Positions 1-11,454 are shown, counted from the stretch's first letter. The stretch: 64,000 nt of DNA from Campanula takesimana (GCA_026119855.1 JAOWBW010001042.1:124001-188000), one strand, 5' to 3'. The notes: generated by a model from the letters alone, not told the origin. Numbers and translations: made by a program.

Positions 1-420
1 CTGAAGCGGGATCTGTTTGCTGAGGCGGGATCCGTTTGCTGAATGCGGGATCAGTTTGCTGATGCGGGATCCGTTTGCTAGTGCGGGATCCGTTTGCTGA
101 ATGCGGGATCCGTTTGCTGAATGCGGGATCCGTTTGCTGAAGCGGGATCCGTTTGCTGATGCGGGATCTGTTTGCTGAATGCGGGATCCGTTTGCTGATG
201 CGGGATCCGTTTGCTGAAGCGGGATCCGTTTGCTGAAGCGGGATCCGTTTGCTGATTGCGGGATCTGTTTGCTGATTGCGGGATCCGTTTGCTGAAGCGA
301 GATCCGTTTGCTGAAGCGGGATCCGTTTTCTGAAGGCGGGATCCGTTTGCTGAAGCGGGATCCGTTTGCTGATTGTGAGATCCGTTTACTGTTGGCGGGG
401 TCCGTTTGCTAATTACGGGA
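1..420. repeat. 18-20-bp minisatellite (GGGATCCGTTTGCTGA)
   Basis: About 20 head-to-tail copies of an 18-20-bp unit built on GCGGGATCCGTTTGCTGA. Differences are mostly A/T or T/AA length changes before GCGGG and a few substitutions. Each unit holds a GGATCC palindrome. The array starts before the window. It lies in the 3' region of element C, where Tat/Ogre elements are known to carry variable tandem repeats. A long open frame across it on the minus strand is a by-product of the repetition. Confidence 0.95.
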
Positions 421-932
421 TCACCTTGGACCAAATTGATGTCTAGAGCTGCAGTTGCTGTTGACTTTATCGTGGGGATGCGGGCATGGTTGACTGTGGA
501 CCATTTTCTGCTGGGGATGAAGTGCCTTGAGTAGCGGATGCTGTTGACTTCGTGGTGGTACCTGTTATGTGTGTGCTTGGCAGGTATATGTATTTGTGCA
601 AGAAGATGCATGAAGTGTGAAATGAAGAGAGAAATTGTGCTCGTGGTGCAATGTGATTTGAAAGCAGTTTTGCATGAGAGAGAGTTTTTGTAAAAATGGA
701 GAAAGTGATTTTGTGTGCGGTGTGATTTGAGGAAAGCCTCGGATGTATTCATACCTTCACTTACCATTGTCGCTTGATTGGAGATGGATTGCTGAAGGAT
801 GTTGATGCTTTTGATGAAGAGTATCCATGCTTTGGATGGAGAATGATGATGTTGGTGATGATGAATTGTTCTTGCCTTTGATGGAGTGTTGGCGAGATGG
901 TATTCTGGGTGATTTGGTCGTGCTAAAAGGCT

Positions 933-972
933 GCCTACGTATCCCTTGAAAGGAATCAGACCAGTGTAGTTC
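933..972 (-). other. Type 2 hairpin module (C)
   Basis: In element sense it starts GAACTAC, continues GTCTGATTCC and ends GGATACGTAGGC. CTAC/GTAG form the outer helix and TCCTT/AGGGA an inner one. The same layout recurs at 21100, 46641 and 46803, always in sense orientation and, where the LTR is visible, shortly before the 3' LTR. Confidence 0.7.
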
Positions 973-3013
973 AAGGATGGTGGAGAACGCTGGGGGAGAA
1001 TGCTAGGAGCAAAGCAAAAAGGAAACACATAATTTTGCGCAAGAAAATAAAAAAGAAAATAAAATCTTTTTTTTTTTTTTAATTAGAAAGAAAAGAATAT
1101 GCACATACGTGAGAAAAATATTTTTTTTTAGTTCGTGGGTGAACCATTTTAACCATTGTGTGTTTGTAAAGCCAACCCAAGATCAAGTCATGTTCAATCG
1201 AAGTCCGGATTGCCTTGCTTGAATGTTGTCGCCGCGATGTCCAACGAAAATTAATGTCTAGTCCCAAGAGATTTGTCGTTTATGGGGCTTCAAAAGGACT
1301 ATTGATGCCGAGATGTCAAGGGGTTGCTGATTGTAAAGCCCCTCGAATGCTGAACTTTGAGTGGCTTATGAAGCCCCAAGATGAATCAACTCTTAGCTCA
1401 TTCAAATAAACTGTATTTTGTTGTCGACGTGGGCAAGCCCCAAGAGAAGATCCTTGATACCAAGCTTTGAGAGATTGCTAAGCCCCAAATGTCATGGGCT
1501 TATCAAGTTTCTAGATGGCGGGATGTGGAGACCTTTCGGTGTGAAGCCTCAAATTTTCTTGGAATCGGCTTAGCATTATGTTGGGAGCGGATGGCGCTAT
1601 TGGGAAGAACTCTTGAAGGCGATCTCCTTCTTTCTCTTGCTTGGAGATGGATGGCCCTTCTTGTGGTTGATACCCAAATGGCGGAAGGTCCATGTTGAAA
1701 ATGTAGTACGGTCTTCGGGAGATGTCTCGTGGGAGATGGTGATGTTGTTGTAGATGATAAGGTCTTGGTGTGATAAAGTCTCGAACGGTATGTTTGCTCG
1801 AGTCTTCTTGAGTTGAACCGACGGCGGATCTTCGGATGCAGCCTGTGCTTTTGATCTTGGAGAAGGGGGTGCTGTATTGCATAAACATTGGGATTGGCCG
1901 TAACTCTGCTTATAAAGTTAACATATTGGCATTGCCCGCTATAACTCAGCCGGGTGAGTCTAGCATATTGAATCTTTTTCCTTTTCTCTAAGACTTCCTT
2001 CAGAATCTCACTGTGAGTCCTAACAAGAATCATCAAATTCATTCATATCATCGGAGCCTTCATTTAAAACCAAGAGGCCTTTTGACTGGAAGTGTTGAGG
2101 GACCATTGAAGCTTGATCCCTTTCATGGAGCCATAAGACTACTCCAAATTGCATTGCTCGGGTACCACTGCCAAAAAGCTTGTTTATTGCTAAGCCCCAA
2201 TATTGCCCTTTGCTTGTATCACTGTATGCCGTAGCCCAAAAGATTGTAGATTGCGAAGCCCCTTGAGACCTTTCGGTATAGAGCTTCAAATGTTGCTGGG
2301 GACATTGAAGTGAATTGCTTCTTGCCGAGGGAGCCTTTAAGACTTGACCGTAGCCCCTAGAGTGCCATCCGAGTACGGGCACACATGACAAGAGGGCTTT
2401 TTGACATCATTTTTGAGAGACTTTGAGGATAGTCTCACACATCTTTCTCGAGCATAGCCCCTAGGGCTTATTGATTGTAAAATGAAGCAAAAGAAGCCTT
2501 TGTTCTTGAGTCACATAGCCCCTAGGGCGTCACCATTTATTGAGCAAAGCAAGAGTGACTCATCCTCGTGTGAGGGAACAAACATGAGAGGACATGGCAA
2601 GAGCTACTCCATTTCTCGGGAGCCTTTCGGCGTACTTTAGAAGCACATACTTGCAGAAGCTTTGAAAACTGAGACACATGTTGTTGCTATTTGCTGCCCA
2701 AGCCAATTGACTAGCTAGGGATTTATGATGGGCTCGTTCTCAGATGGGTCTTGGTTACCATGGGCCTTCTTTTCATGAACCTAAAAATGCACACTACTAG
2801 AGAATGATGCCGATAACCCAAGACAACCTTTGATGGTGCCATATCTTGTCGAGCCTTTTGCAATCCCAAAGTTGACTCGGTGGGGAATTGATTTATTGAG
2901 GAGATCCAATGTAAAGCTTGTGCAGTTGTCTTCCTTAGAGGCCGGAGATCTCCATTTCTCTTTCCCTTCTCTCTCTCACTCTCTCATTTTTTTTATGACG
3001 CACCCTGTTTTTT

Positions 3014-3050
3014 GCCTAGACCGCCCTTTCGGGTTTTCAATCTAGCGGGC
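3014..3050 (-). repeat. GCCTAGACC...CTAGCGGGC hairpin, copy 1
   Basis: A 37-bp word with paired ends (CTAGA/TCTAG) and an inner CCC-TTTC-GGG hairpin. The word and its flanks for about 50 bp are nearly identical to 59387-59423 in element H, although the surrounding sequence has diverged. A poly-T run follows. Confidence 0.75.
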
Positions 3051-3510
3051 ATCTCTTTTGCGTCCTTTTTTTTTTTTTTAACTCGATTAATGAGGAAGTG
3101 TGCATTGACTCTGGCTGAGGAGATAAGACATGTGATTTTGCGGTGAAGACCTCATGTCACTAAAGATGAGTGACATTGACTCGACTAGGGAAGTGTCCCT
3201 TGTATTGACTTCATGTATGTATATTTTTTGAATGACTCACGAAGGCAAGTAAGTCATTAAGAGAGAAGAGATAGAAAACCCCAGTTTGATTGCAAGAAAC
3301 TGGGAGTATCGCAAAAAGAAGAGAAACCCCTAGACTCGACAAGGAACGGAAAGCGATTCCAAATCTAAGAAAGTTGTTCAATCTTTTGGTGATTAATTCA
3401 TTGGCAAATGAATCGTACAAAGATGTCATGACAAGTTCGAGAGGAAGGCCGATCACCATAACGCTCTAGGGCTAAACATATCTTCTTTCTTGCATGAGAC
3501 CGGACCCGAA

Positions 3511-3556
3511 GGTTGCCTACGTTCCTCCAGTGAAGAGGCTCAGGTCACCGTAGTTC
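3511..3556 (-). other. Type 1 hairpin module (C)
   Basis: Element sense: GAACTACGGTGACCTGAGCC, inner hairpin CCTC/GAGG, then AACGTAGGCAACC and a CC-TTCG-GG mini-hairpin running into GGTCCGGTC. It lies about 600 bp downstream of the C gag stop. The same arrangement is seen in A, G and H. Confidence 0.75.
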
Positions 3557-3685
3557 TTGTGGATGCTCCATTCGTCGAGATGGGTGTTGCTTCGTCCTTC
3601 ATCGGTGGAATGATGTTGATCTTGTACTTCTTTGATTGAGGGGGGTTTTTTTTTTTTTTTTTTTTTTTTTTGTGCTCTAACTTTT

Positions 3686-3720
3686 GCCTAGGTTGATTTG
3701 AGGATTTCAACCTAGCGAGT
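3686..3720 (-). repeat. GCCTAGG...CCTAGCGAG hairpin, variant copy
   Basis: Degenerate second copy of the 3014 hairpin. It is preceded by TGCTCTAACTTTT, exactly as copy 60391-60426 in element H, so C and H share two sub-types in related positions. The inner GC hairpin is lost but the CCTAG ends remain paired. Confidence 0.6.
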
Positions 3721-4154
3721 TTTTTTTTTTTTTTTTTTTTTTTATCCCCTTTTGAAAACTTTGCTTCATGATTGTTGCTCTACCTTTCTTTGTCTTGATT
3801 TCGTCGTTGTTGATGTCTTCGTTGTTGATGCCGTCGTCGATGTTTAGCCCCTAGGCGTTCAAGCGATGCCCTTCATTCCAAAACTTGTTTAGACATTTTT
3901 TTATCATTTTGCCAAGAATTAAATTGAACAACTTGGAGGAGTGTATGAGGACAAGAACGACTTTTATTTGATGACTCAATGAACTCGAACATTTAACATA
4001 GGACGAGAGAAAACATTAATGCACACTTAAGAGGACTTTTGACTCTTTTTTTTATGTTATTTCTAGGTAGAGAAAGAGAAACGGAGATTGTTGTTGTAGT
4101 CCCCATTGTCGTTGTAGTCTTCCTTGTGGCATGATCTCTTGTTGAGGCCCCATT

Positions 4155-4844
4155 TCAAATATGATCCCCTTCCTTGATGAGTTCTTGCATGTTCTCACTC
4201 TCTGACTGTTGTTCTTCACCCACGGTAAATTCACCATTGTCAATCGAATTTTGGATGATGTCGCGGAGGGAGAGGCAATCCTCGGTAAGATGACCGCTGC
4301 ATTGGTGATAGTCACACCACTTGTGGTGGGCATGGTTCCGACGCAATGGTTGTGGTTGCTTGTACCCTTGGAGAGGAGAGATTTGTCCCTTTGCTTTGAG
4401 ATCTTCATAGGCCTTGGTGACGGTCATACCTTGGAGGGGAGTGTAGACACGGCCGTTGGTAGAACCTTTGTGACTTTTGAGAGGCGAGCCACTTGAACAT
4501 GCCTTACCGTTGACCTTTGCCTTGTTTTCGGTGAACTCCCGTAAACGGGCCTTAAGTTCGGACACTTCTTCCTTATGAATTCTCCTCTCGAGATCAAGAC
4601 GGGCTTGCCATAAATCATCCTTGCGGTGGGCATCCTCGACAAGTCTATCCATTTGTTCCCCCATGGCTCTTATTATGTTGAAGAGCCTTTCGTTGGACAC
4701 AGAAGTATTCTCACCCTTGTTGTTGTTGCTGTTGGAAGCCATTGGACCTTTGGAGAGAACACGGTCGATCTTAGGATGGCCCCACAAACACCTTTTGGAT
4801 AAAATTATTTCACACACGAACAAAAGTAAAGACTCAAACCACAT
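4155..4844 (-). CDS. Gag-like zinc-knuckle protein of C
   Basis: The frame is 229 codons long. The first ATG is residue 35 (4740-4742), giving a likely 195-residue product; the 34 residues before it have no ATG and probably belong to the leader. The N-terminal half is charged and helical (about 52-110) with an ERLF/MDRLVEDAHRK/LDLERRIHKEE coiled-coil character. A module with KAYEDLKAKGQISPL leads into the knuckle C177-x2-H180-x4-H185-x4-C190. This CX2HX4HX4C type, followed by a conserved I...ID-G helix, also occurs in the gag of A, G and H and fits Tat-lineage gag. It probably acts in RNA binding and particle assembly. No capsid domain like that of G (38469-38882) is seen. The frame has no stop, unlike the old elements nearby. 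Confidence 0.7.
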   Translation of the reverse strand: MWFESLLLFVCEIILSKRCLWGHPKIDRVLSKGPMASNSNNNKGENTSVSNERLFNIIRAMGEQMDRLVEDAHRKDDLWQARLDLERRIHKEEVSELKARLREFTENKAKVNGKACSSGSPLKSHKGSTNGRVYTPLQGMTVTKAYEDLKAKGQISPLQGYKQPQPLRRNHAHHKWCDYHQCSGHLTEDCLSLRDIIQNSIDNGEFTVGEEQQSESENMQELIKEGDHI

Positions 4845-5967
4845 AAAGAAAAGACTTTTTTTTTTATTTATTTACAACAATCGGAAGGACGTGGTCCTTT
4901 TTGGGGTTTCTAGAAAAATAGTGGAATCGTCACACTAGTATATAGACCTTCTCGCGGTCCCATATACTCATCGGATTCCACCACGCTTGTGAATCCTACA
5001 TGTGTCGGGATTAAACTAAATTAATGTAGTAAAGCATACATGCGGGGACGGATTTTTATTTTCGTCCATAATAACCACTTGGGGACGGAGTTTTATTTCG
5101 TCCAAAACAACGAGTGGCATGTATGATTTGAAGACATTAGTTTAGGGAAATCTCGGCACATGGAAACCGACTTGAGTCACGGAGTGTTAGACCCTAACTA
5201 GAATTGTGTGGTTTGTGCTCGGCTAAAGAGAGGTTTAAAGGTCACCCCCGGCATGTAGTCGTGAACTATGCCACAGGCTGAGTTTACCGCTTCGGAAGAG
5301 TCAAGTTCGAGTGGAGCTTGAAACTTCCTAGGACGGGCCTCGACGGGTTTGGGGTTGGACTTGTGCGACTCGATAGTGAGCAGTTGATAAGAATTGTGAG
5401 CGTAGCGTGAGGTCTAACAAGTGACAAAATATTTTTTTTTCAAAGGAAATAAAAAAAAACAAATAATCATGTAATTTACAACTTTCGAATCACCCGTGTG
5501 ACCGATAAAAATGAATAAACAAAAGTAAAAGGGGGTGTATGCAGGCCCGGTGCCCACACACTGTCAAAACTGCCCATTCTGTTCACTGTTCTGTTTACTG
5601 TTCTGTTATGGAAAATGGCCCAGAAGCGCGCAACTCAGGGCAGTTATGTGGGAAGCGCGCGCATTGCGCCATGAATGTGGGAGGCGCGCGCATCTGGTGT
5701 ACCTGTCAGAATGTCAGAAGAAACCGCGGACTCAGGGGATTGCCCTGGTCCCAAATTATGTAACTTTCCCCTGCATAAACTTGTTAGCATAGAAATATGA
5801 AATCGAAGGACAATATGGAAGGTGGGTGATTATAGTAATAAGGGTCGGACGCGCGCGCTTTAGGCCAAGAAGGTCGGAGGCGCGCGCTTCCTACCCTTTT
5901 TACCAGAATGCCCAGAAAACAGATATAAGAACACCAAAAGCAGAAAATGCAAGTTTAACCCTCTATG
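4845..5967 (-). other. Leader of C
   Basis: Untranslated region between primer site and gag. No gene. It contains twin hairpins GGACG...CGTCC (5046-5067 and 5083-5103) with A/T-rich loops, and five GCGCGC words (about 5625, 5654, 5683, 5851, 5879) within GGGAAGCGCGCGC or GGTCGGAGGCGCGCGC phrases. The same words recur in the U3 part of the LTR (6970-6979). Confidence 0.6.
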
Positions 5968-5985
5968 TCCCCAGCGGAGTCGCCA
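5968..5985 (-). other. Primer binding site of C (tRNA-Arg type)
   Basis: Minus strand reads TGGCGACTCCGCTGGGGA, one base inside the LTR edge. It differs from the primer site of A (11437) at one position. I recall this as the tRNA-Arg-type site of Ogre/Tat elements. It fixes the strand of the element. Confidence 0.85.
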
Positions 5986-6160
5986 CTGTAGATACCCCGG
6001 GGAACCACGGCTTGGCTAGAGCGCGTGAATTACCTAGGATGTCTACTTGATTTTAAGAGTCGCCACCCGCGTTTTTAGAGGAACGCCAGAAAACCTAAAG
6101 AAAGCCAATTTTTGTACGAAAACCAGAGATTCGGGAGAGAAGGGTTCGGGGGATAGGTGA

Positions 6161-6191
6161 CGGAGTGGGAAGTACTTAAACACCCACTCCG
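6161..6191 (-). other. LTR hairpin of C
   Basis: Perfect 9-bp arms CGGAGTGGG and CCCACTCCG with a 13-nt loop. In element sense the hairpin is followed by TCACCTATCCCCCGAACCC. A different hairpin holds the same place in family A before TAACCTGACCTCCGAACC. Confidence 0.75.
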
Positions 6192-6710
6192 CCCCTCTTA
6201 CGCGGGTCTTGCTACTTTTGGTGTTCTAATGTTAAATGTCCTTCAATAAAAAGTGCTAACAATTAAAGTGAAAAGAAAGGGGAAAATAAAAGAGAAATAA
6301 AAGAGAATTGTTTTATTTATTAATTTATGCTAAAGATTACATGTAACAATTATACTAAACAATTACATTAAGAAATGGATAGGAAATTAAAGTAGAGATT
6401 GAAATGTAGGGAGATGACCTTGACCAACTTTAATGTAATAAAGTGGTCATTTGGTCATGTCCCATTTGGTGGGGATTGCATACATCTAAAAAGACATAAA
6501 TAAAATAGAAGAAGAAGAAATGTACCTTTAGAAAACAGGACTTCAAACTTTGACTTGGAGTTGTTGTAGATAAATTGTTGTGTAGAAATTTGTGAAGAGT
6601 TTAGTTGCTAGAACTCTTGTTGGGGAAATTTGTGTAGGGAGAATGGTGTAGAGTTTGTGTAGGGAGAAAGTTCAAAGTTCAAGGTCCATTTCTAAGGTAA
6701 AAATGAGGGG

Positions 6711-6719
6711 TTTAAATAG
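6711..6719 (-). promoter_or_regulatory. TATA-like box of C LTR
   Basis: Minus strand CTATTTAAA, about 470 bp from the outer LTR edge, the only good TATA-like word placed between the GC palindrome and the U5 hairpin. Function is inferred. Confidence 0.4.
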
Positions 6720-7184
6720 GTAGAAACCAATAGAAAAATAAATAGAAATAAAATAAATAAAAGAAAATCAAATAATAAATAAAAGAAATATTTAGTTTTT
6801 GGGAAAAAGCTAAGAATATGGGATTGGGAGGTTGTAAAATAAAAACGGGTTAATGCTAGAATAAGACATCTGATAAAAAGATGTTTTTGATTCTAAAAAT
6901 GGAGGGAAAAGGCTGCAATCCGTAACAGTCAAAGTGGGAAGCGCGTGAGTCCGACCTATTGGACCAAACGCGCGCGCGCCCCATGACCATTACAGGAGGC
7001 GCCCGCGGGTGAAAATAACAGAATGACAGAATGACTCTAAAAGTTAACTTTGTTGTGTAGTTTAGTCCAAAACTAACGGAATCAGTTAGGAACTTAACGG
7101 TAGTAACAGAAATTAACAAAAACAAGTTAAATAAAAATACTATGTATGCAATCGGGGTGAGAGGTCCAAAGCGGGGTGTCTACA

Positions 7185-9670
7185 GCTCCATATAGATAAT
7201 GCTTCCATTTGTGTAACGCAAAAACAATAGCTGCAAGCTCCATGTCATGGGTTGGATAATTCTGCTCACTAGGAGTTAACTTCCTTGAAGCATACGCAAT
7301 TACCTTCCCAGTTTGCATTAGAACACATCCCAAGCCTTCTTTTGAAGCATCACTATAAATTACCAATTCATCATTTCCATTAGGCAATGCAAGAATAGGA
7401 GCGGTGGTCAACCTTTTCTTTAACTCTTCAAAACTAACTTGACATTTATCATCCCACACATATGGCACATTCTTTCGAGTCAACTGAGGCAATGGTGTAG
7501 CAATCTTAGAAAACCCTTCAATGAATCTTCTATAGTACCCTGCTATCTCCAAGAAACTTTGAATTTCTGTAACTGATTCTGACCTCTTCCAATTCACAAT
7601 AGCTTCTATTTTTGATGGATCAACTGATATACCTATATTAGAAACCACATGTCCCAGAAAAGAAACCTCATCGAGCTAAAAAGCACACTTACTGAATTTT
7701 GCAAACAACTTCTTCTCCCTAAGAATAGATAGAACCATTCGCAAGTGTTGCTCATGTTCTTCTCGAGACTTGGAATAAACAAGGATGTCATTAATGAACA
7801 AAACCACAAAAGAATCAAGATAAGGCTTGAAAACTCGATTCATCATATCCATGAAAACAGCTAGAGCGTTTGTTAACCCGAAAGGCATAACAAGAAACTC
7901 ATAATGACCATACCTACTATGGAAAGCAGTCTTAGGAATGTCTTCTGAGTGAATATTCAACTGATGATACCCACTCCTCAAATCAAGCTTCGAAAAGACA
8001 ACTGACCCTTGGAGTTGATCAAATAAATCATCAATGTTAGGCAAAGGATATTTGTTCTTTACAGTCACCTGATTCAGTTTTCTATAGTCGATGCATAGTC
8101 TCAAGGACCCATCTTTCTTCTTTACAAACAACACAGGAGCTCCCCACGGTGATACACTGGGTAGAATGAAACCGCTATCAAGCAACTCTTGCAATTGAAC
8201 TTTCAACTCTTTTAATTCAGCTGGAGCCATTCTGTAAGGTGACTCAGATATCGGGGTAGTACCTGGAAGTAAATCAATACAAAATTCGATCTCCCTATCA
8301 GGAGGCATAGAATACTCAGTAGAAAACACATCAGGAAACTCTTTCACAATATGCACATCCTCTACTTCAGGCAACTTTTTAGTAGTATCCAGAACACTAG
8401 CCAAATACCCCGTACAACCACGATGCAACAACTTTCTAGCTTTCACATAAGAAATAATACGAATTCCCTTACCCAAAGGAACAGCCTCAAAAGTAAATTC
8501 AGGCACATCAGGAATAGAAAATGTAACCACCTTTTTATAACAATCAACTGAAGCATGGTATTTACTCAACCAATCAATTCCCAAGATAATATCAAAATCT
8601 TGTAATGGCAAAACAACTAAATCAGCAAATAAAACATGCTCCCAAATATGCACATCACAGCCATGTACCACCTTATTAGTCACCAAACACTCCCCTATTG
8701 GAGTAGACACTTCTAACACATAAGGTAGAGATTCAGAAGAAACATAAAATCGAGAAGCAAAATGCACAGACACATAAGAATGCGAAGAGCCAGGGTCTAT
8801 AAGTGCTCGTGCCCTCAAACTAGACACAGAAATCATACCTCCTATCACGTTAGAAGAATTTGAAGCCTGTTGTTGATTGATAGCAAAAACACGACCTTGC
8901 ACTTTAGGCTTCCCTGAGGCATCCCTCTTCTGACCCTGAGATGATCCTGCTCCACTCCCATATGGTACAATCCTTGATCTTGGACAATCCTTCTGAAAAT
9001 GGCCAAGCTGACCACAATCCAAACACTTTCCCTGCTTCTTCCAACATCGCTCTTCAGTGTGCCCTTCCATCTGACAGTAATTACAAATCCTTCTACTTTG
9101 ATTCCTGACAATTGGTTATCCTTGTGGTTGCCCTCTAAATTGTGATGGTGTTCCCTGACCTCCTCGACTATCACCACACTGTGGCTGAGGTCTTCCTTGC
9201 CTTCCTGTACCAGCCAATTTAATTTTCCTTTTATGTTATTATATATCATGCTCCACCTGATATGCTCTATCAACAGGATCTTGAAAATCTTGCAACTTGT
9301 GGGATACTAGTTGACTTCGAATCACAGTTTTCAAACCCTTTACAAATCTAGTTGCTTTCCTTTCCTCAGTTGCCACCAAGTGAGTACAGTACCTGGATAA
9401 CTTCGTGAATTTGGATGTATACTGAGCCACAGACATAGTATTCTGCTCCAAGTTAAGAAACTCCATTTCTTTCTTGTCTTGATCTACCCGAGGAATGAAA
9501 TGTTCCTTGAACTTCCTCAGAAAATTCTCCCAAGTATAGGGTACATGATTCTCATCCCAATGTGTTTTCAAAGCTCTCCACCAGTGCTCAGCAGCTCCAC
9601 TCAGTTTATAGGTAGCAAACCTGACTTGTTCTTCATCTGTATATCTCAAGATATCAAATATTTTCTCCAT
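7185..9670 (-). pseudogene. gag-pol of B, truncated in RNase H
   Basis: One reading frame holds gag (retrotransposon gag domain around WWRALK...F..HF), two CCHC knuckles (C-NYC-...-H-...-C and C16-x2-C19-x4-H24-x4-C29 of the part from 9070), a protease with DPGSSHS, reverse transcriptase (KLDLRSGYHQ, MPFGLTNA) and the start of RNase H (YSDASKEGLG). It is broken by in-frame stops at 9239-9241, 9236-9238, 9117-9119 and 7676-7678; the last looks like a TGG-to-TAG change. The catalytic FIDD box reads FIND (near 7787), losing the first aspartate. The frame ends at 7185, where the LTR of C begins; later residues in the open frame come from C. In the living family this polyprotein would copy RNA to DNA in cytoplasmic particles. 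Here it is dead. Confidence 0.9.
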
Positions 9671-9995
9671 CGATTCAATCCACCTCTCTACCTTTATTAC
9701 CTATGGTTCTCCTTCATAACCCATTGGTTTCATCTTCAGGAACTGTTCTAACCCATATCTCGGAGGTGCTTGTTCTCCTCCTTGCCTTTGATCATTTAAA
9801 GTTTTCATTGCTGCCTCGAACATCCCTTGAAACATGATTCGGGACTCTTCTCTGGCATCCCTTGCCCTGAAGAACCAGCCTGATCTCCTTCAGTTTCACC
9901 CATTTTCAATAAGTACCTGCATAAGACACTCAACGTTACTCACTCTATACACAACTACCCTCCTAGGTCACTTAGTCATTCTAGACCATCTACAA

Positions 9996-10011
9996 CCTAG
10001 CTCTGATACCA
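9996..10011 (-). other. Primer binding site of B (initiator Met tRNA)
   Basis: Minus strand TGGTATCAGAGCTAGG, two bases inside the LTR edge. This is the standard plant retrotransposon site for initiator tRNA-Met. The 325 bp between it and gag (9671-9995) is leader with no gene. Confidence 0.9.
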
Positions 10012-10336
10012 ACTGTCGCGCCCTGTACCCGTGGTCCTACTTGGACCCACGCTCGGGACACGCACGGAAGACGTCATAAAACATTTTAGGAAAATTTTTC
10101 AAAATGTACTTTCATAAAAGTTTCATATAACCAAACACATTTACTTGAAACTTGATTTCAATTCCACACAACAAACATTCACAATCCAAAGTACTTAGCC
10201 ATAAGGCTTCCACACTTTACTTACAAATTTACAACTCACCAACATGTTTCCAAAAATAGGTGATACAAAGATGAAGTCACGGGTACACTACCCAAAATGT
10301 TATACATTTACATAATGTAGCCTTTACATACCAAAC

Positions 10337-11435
10337 TGTAAGTACCCCAATCTGAAACCGACCTATCTTAGAGGTAGCCTTAGCACCGTTTCAGGGATAA
10401 GCTAATAGGCCAGGACCTCCCTAGGATAAACTATAAATTCTAGGACTACTCTGGTATAAAATCGGAAAAATCCAGAAGCTCGCCAGGCTGAGCCGTACGG
10501 ATGATTTGGGAACTAGAGGGGCCTAGCCGTACGGCTGGTTTGGGCGCCATCATAGACTTGTTGATTGTCATTTATATTCCTTATTCATTTTAATGGTATG
10601 CTTGTTTGGCCATGATAATCATGAGGATGATGAAACCTTAGTGTTCATCACTTTCCTCTTTGGTTTAGCCTCAAAATCCCACTTTTGGGTCATAAAGATT
10701 CAATCTTTATGTGTTATTTTGACTCTTGGAAGGATTTTAAGTCATAAAATGTCATCTTGGTGATAAAGTTCCAATCTTTATTCACCAAATGACCAACTTT
10801 GGTCCAAAGGGGACATTCATCAACTTTCTTGATTTTCTCCTATGATTACTCATGATCACACCCAAATACTTGTTTTGGGGAACCAAGTGATGATCATTTA
10901 GCATAGGAATGATGTTATAAAACTTGTAAAATGATTTCTTGCAAACTGGGATCACAAACAGTGTGTCCAGCTTCAGACAGAATACCCTGTTTCTGTTCTG
11001 AACTGGACTGTTCTTGAGCAAACTGTAAAACCCCAGAATCGCCTCCTCCAGCCGTACGGTTACTTTAGGTAGGAGGGAAAAATTGTCTGTTTTGCCCTCT
11101 GACCTTTATCTTATCACTCAAGGCCCCCTTTCTCAGCCAAGTTTCTCAAATAAAATCAACGACAGAATTTTTCCGTTAAATACACACACACACATATGCA
11201 CATTTTAACTAACTTAGGGAGACTCGGCTTTTTCCGAGGCAACTTGAGAGGACGTAAAAACTCCTCCCAAGTTGTAACCTGACCTCCGAACCTTTGAACT
11301 CAAACCTTTGTCATTTTGTTGGGTTTAAAATTAACAAAATGTGGCGACTCCGTTAAATTTGACCGGTTCCCGTGTTTGGCATTTTGTCCTCGTGCGAACC
11401 TTGCTTGTTTCGCCCCCGAGGGCGGGATCCTTACA
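10337..11435 (+). repeat. 5' LTR of A, deleted version (1099 bp)
   Basis: Begins TGTAAGTACCCC and ends GATCCTTACA. Compared with the 3' LTR it lacks about 400 bp corresponding to 21476-21878, the segment with the TATA box. It holds AGCCGTACGGCT (10525-10536), AGCCGTACGG (10491) and AGCCGTACGGTT (11050), U5 hairpins at 11223-11238 and 11240-11274, and a primer-site-like GTGGCGACTCCG at 11341. Confidence 0.9.
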
Positions 11436-11436
11436 G

Positions 11437-11454
11437 TGGCGACTCTGCTGGGGA
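11437..11454 (+). other. Primer binding site of A (tRNA-Arg type)
   Basis: TGGCGACTCTGCTGGGGA, one base after the LTR. It shares 17 of 18 bases with the C site and fixes the plus orientation of A. Confidence 0.9.

Larger units (their letters stand above)
421..4154. other. Non-coding 3' region of C
   Basis: No supportable gene. The stretch contains a type 2 module, a type 1 module, two copies of a GCCTAG...CTAGCGGGC hairpin, poly-T runs (about 1068-1080, 3649-3671, 3721-3743), and about ten degenerate AGCCCC words between 1330 and 3860. On the minus strand these words read like polypurine tracts (GGGGCT). Open frames here are short, unrelated to known domains and contain no codon-scale pattern. 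Confidence 0.7.
1..7184 (-). mobile_element. Element C: Tat/Ogre-like LTR retrotransposon, 5' part
   Basis: Minus-strand element whose 5' LTR lies at its right end (5987-7184), followed leftwards by a primer site, leader, short gag ORF and a long non-coding 3' region that leaves the window at base 1. It interrupts the RNase H region of element B at 7184/7185. No protease, reverse transcriptase or integrase is visible, so the seen part is non-autonomous. The primer site (start TGGCGACTCCGCTGGGGA) is the type I recall for Ogre/Tat elements primed by tRNA-Arg. The 3' LTR and target duplication are outside the window. Confidence 0.8.
5987..7184 (-). repeat. 5' LTR of C (1198 bp)
   Basis: Ends are TGTAGATACCCC and GGGGTGTCTACA, a clean inverted pair. 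In element sense U3 holds GCGCGCGC at 6970-6979 and a TATA-like CTATTTAAA at 6711-6719. A 9-bp hairpin CGGAGTGGG/CCCACTCCG lies at 6161-6191 and a primer-site-like GTGGCGACTC at 6057-6066. No ORF of note lies within it. Confidence 0.85.

Noticed and set aside
1..420. Short regular repeats resembling a CRISPR array
   Set aside because: The units abut with no unique spacers and vary by simple drift; the context is a plant retroelement. It is a minisatellite.
78..1028. 316-residue open frame on the minus strand
   Set aside because: Half is translated minisatellite, the rest lacks any domain and overlaps a type 2 module. It stays open because the repeat contains no stop.
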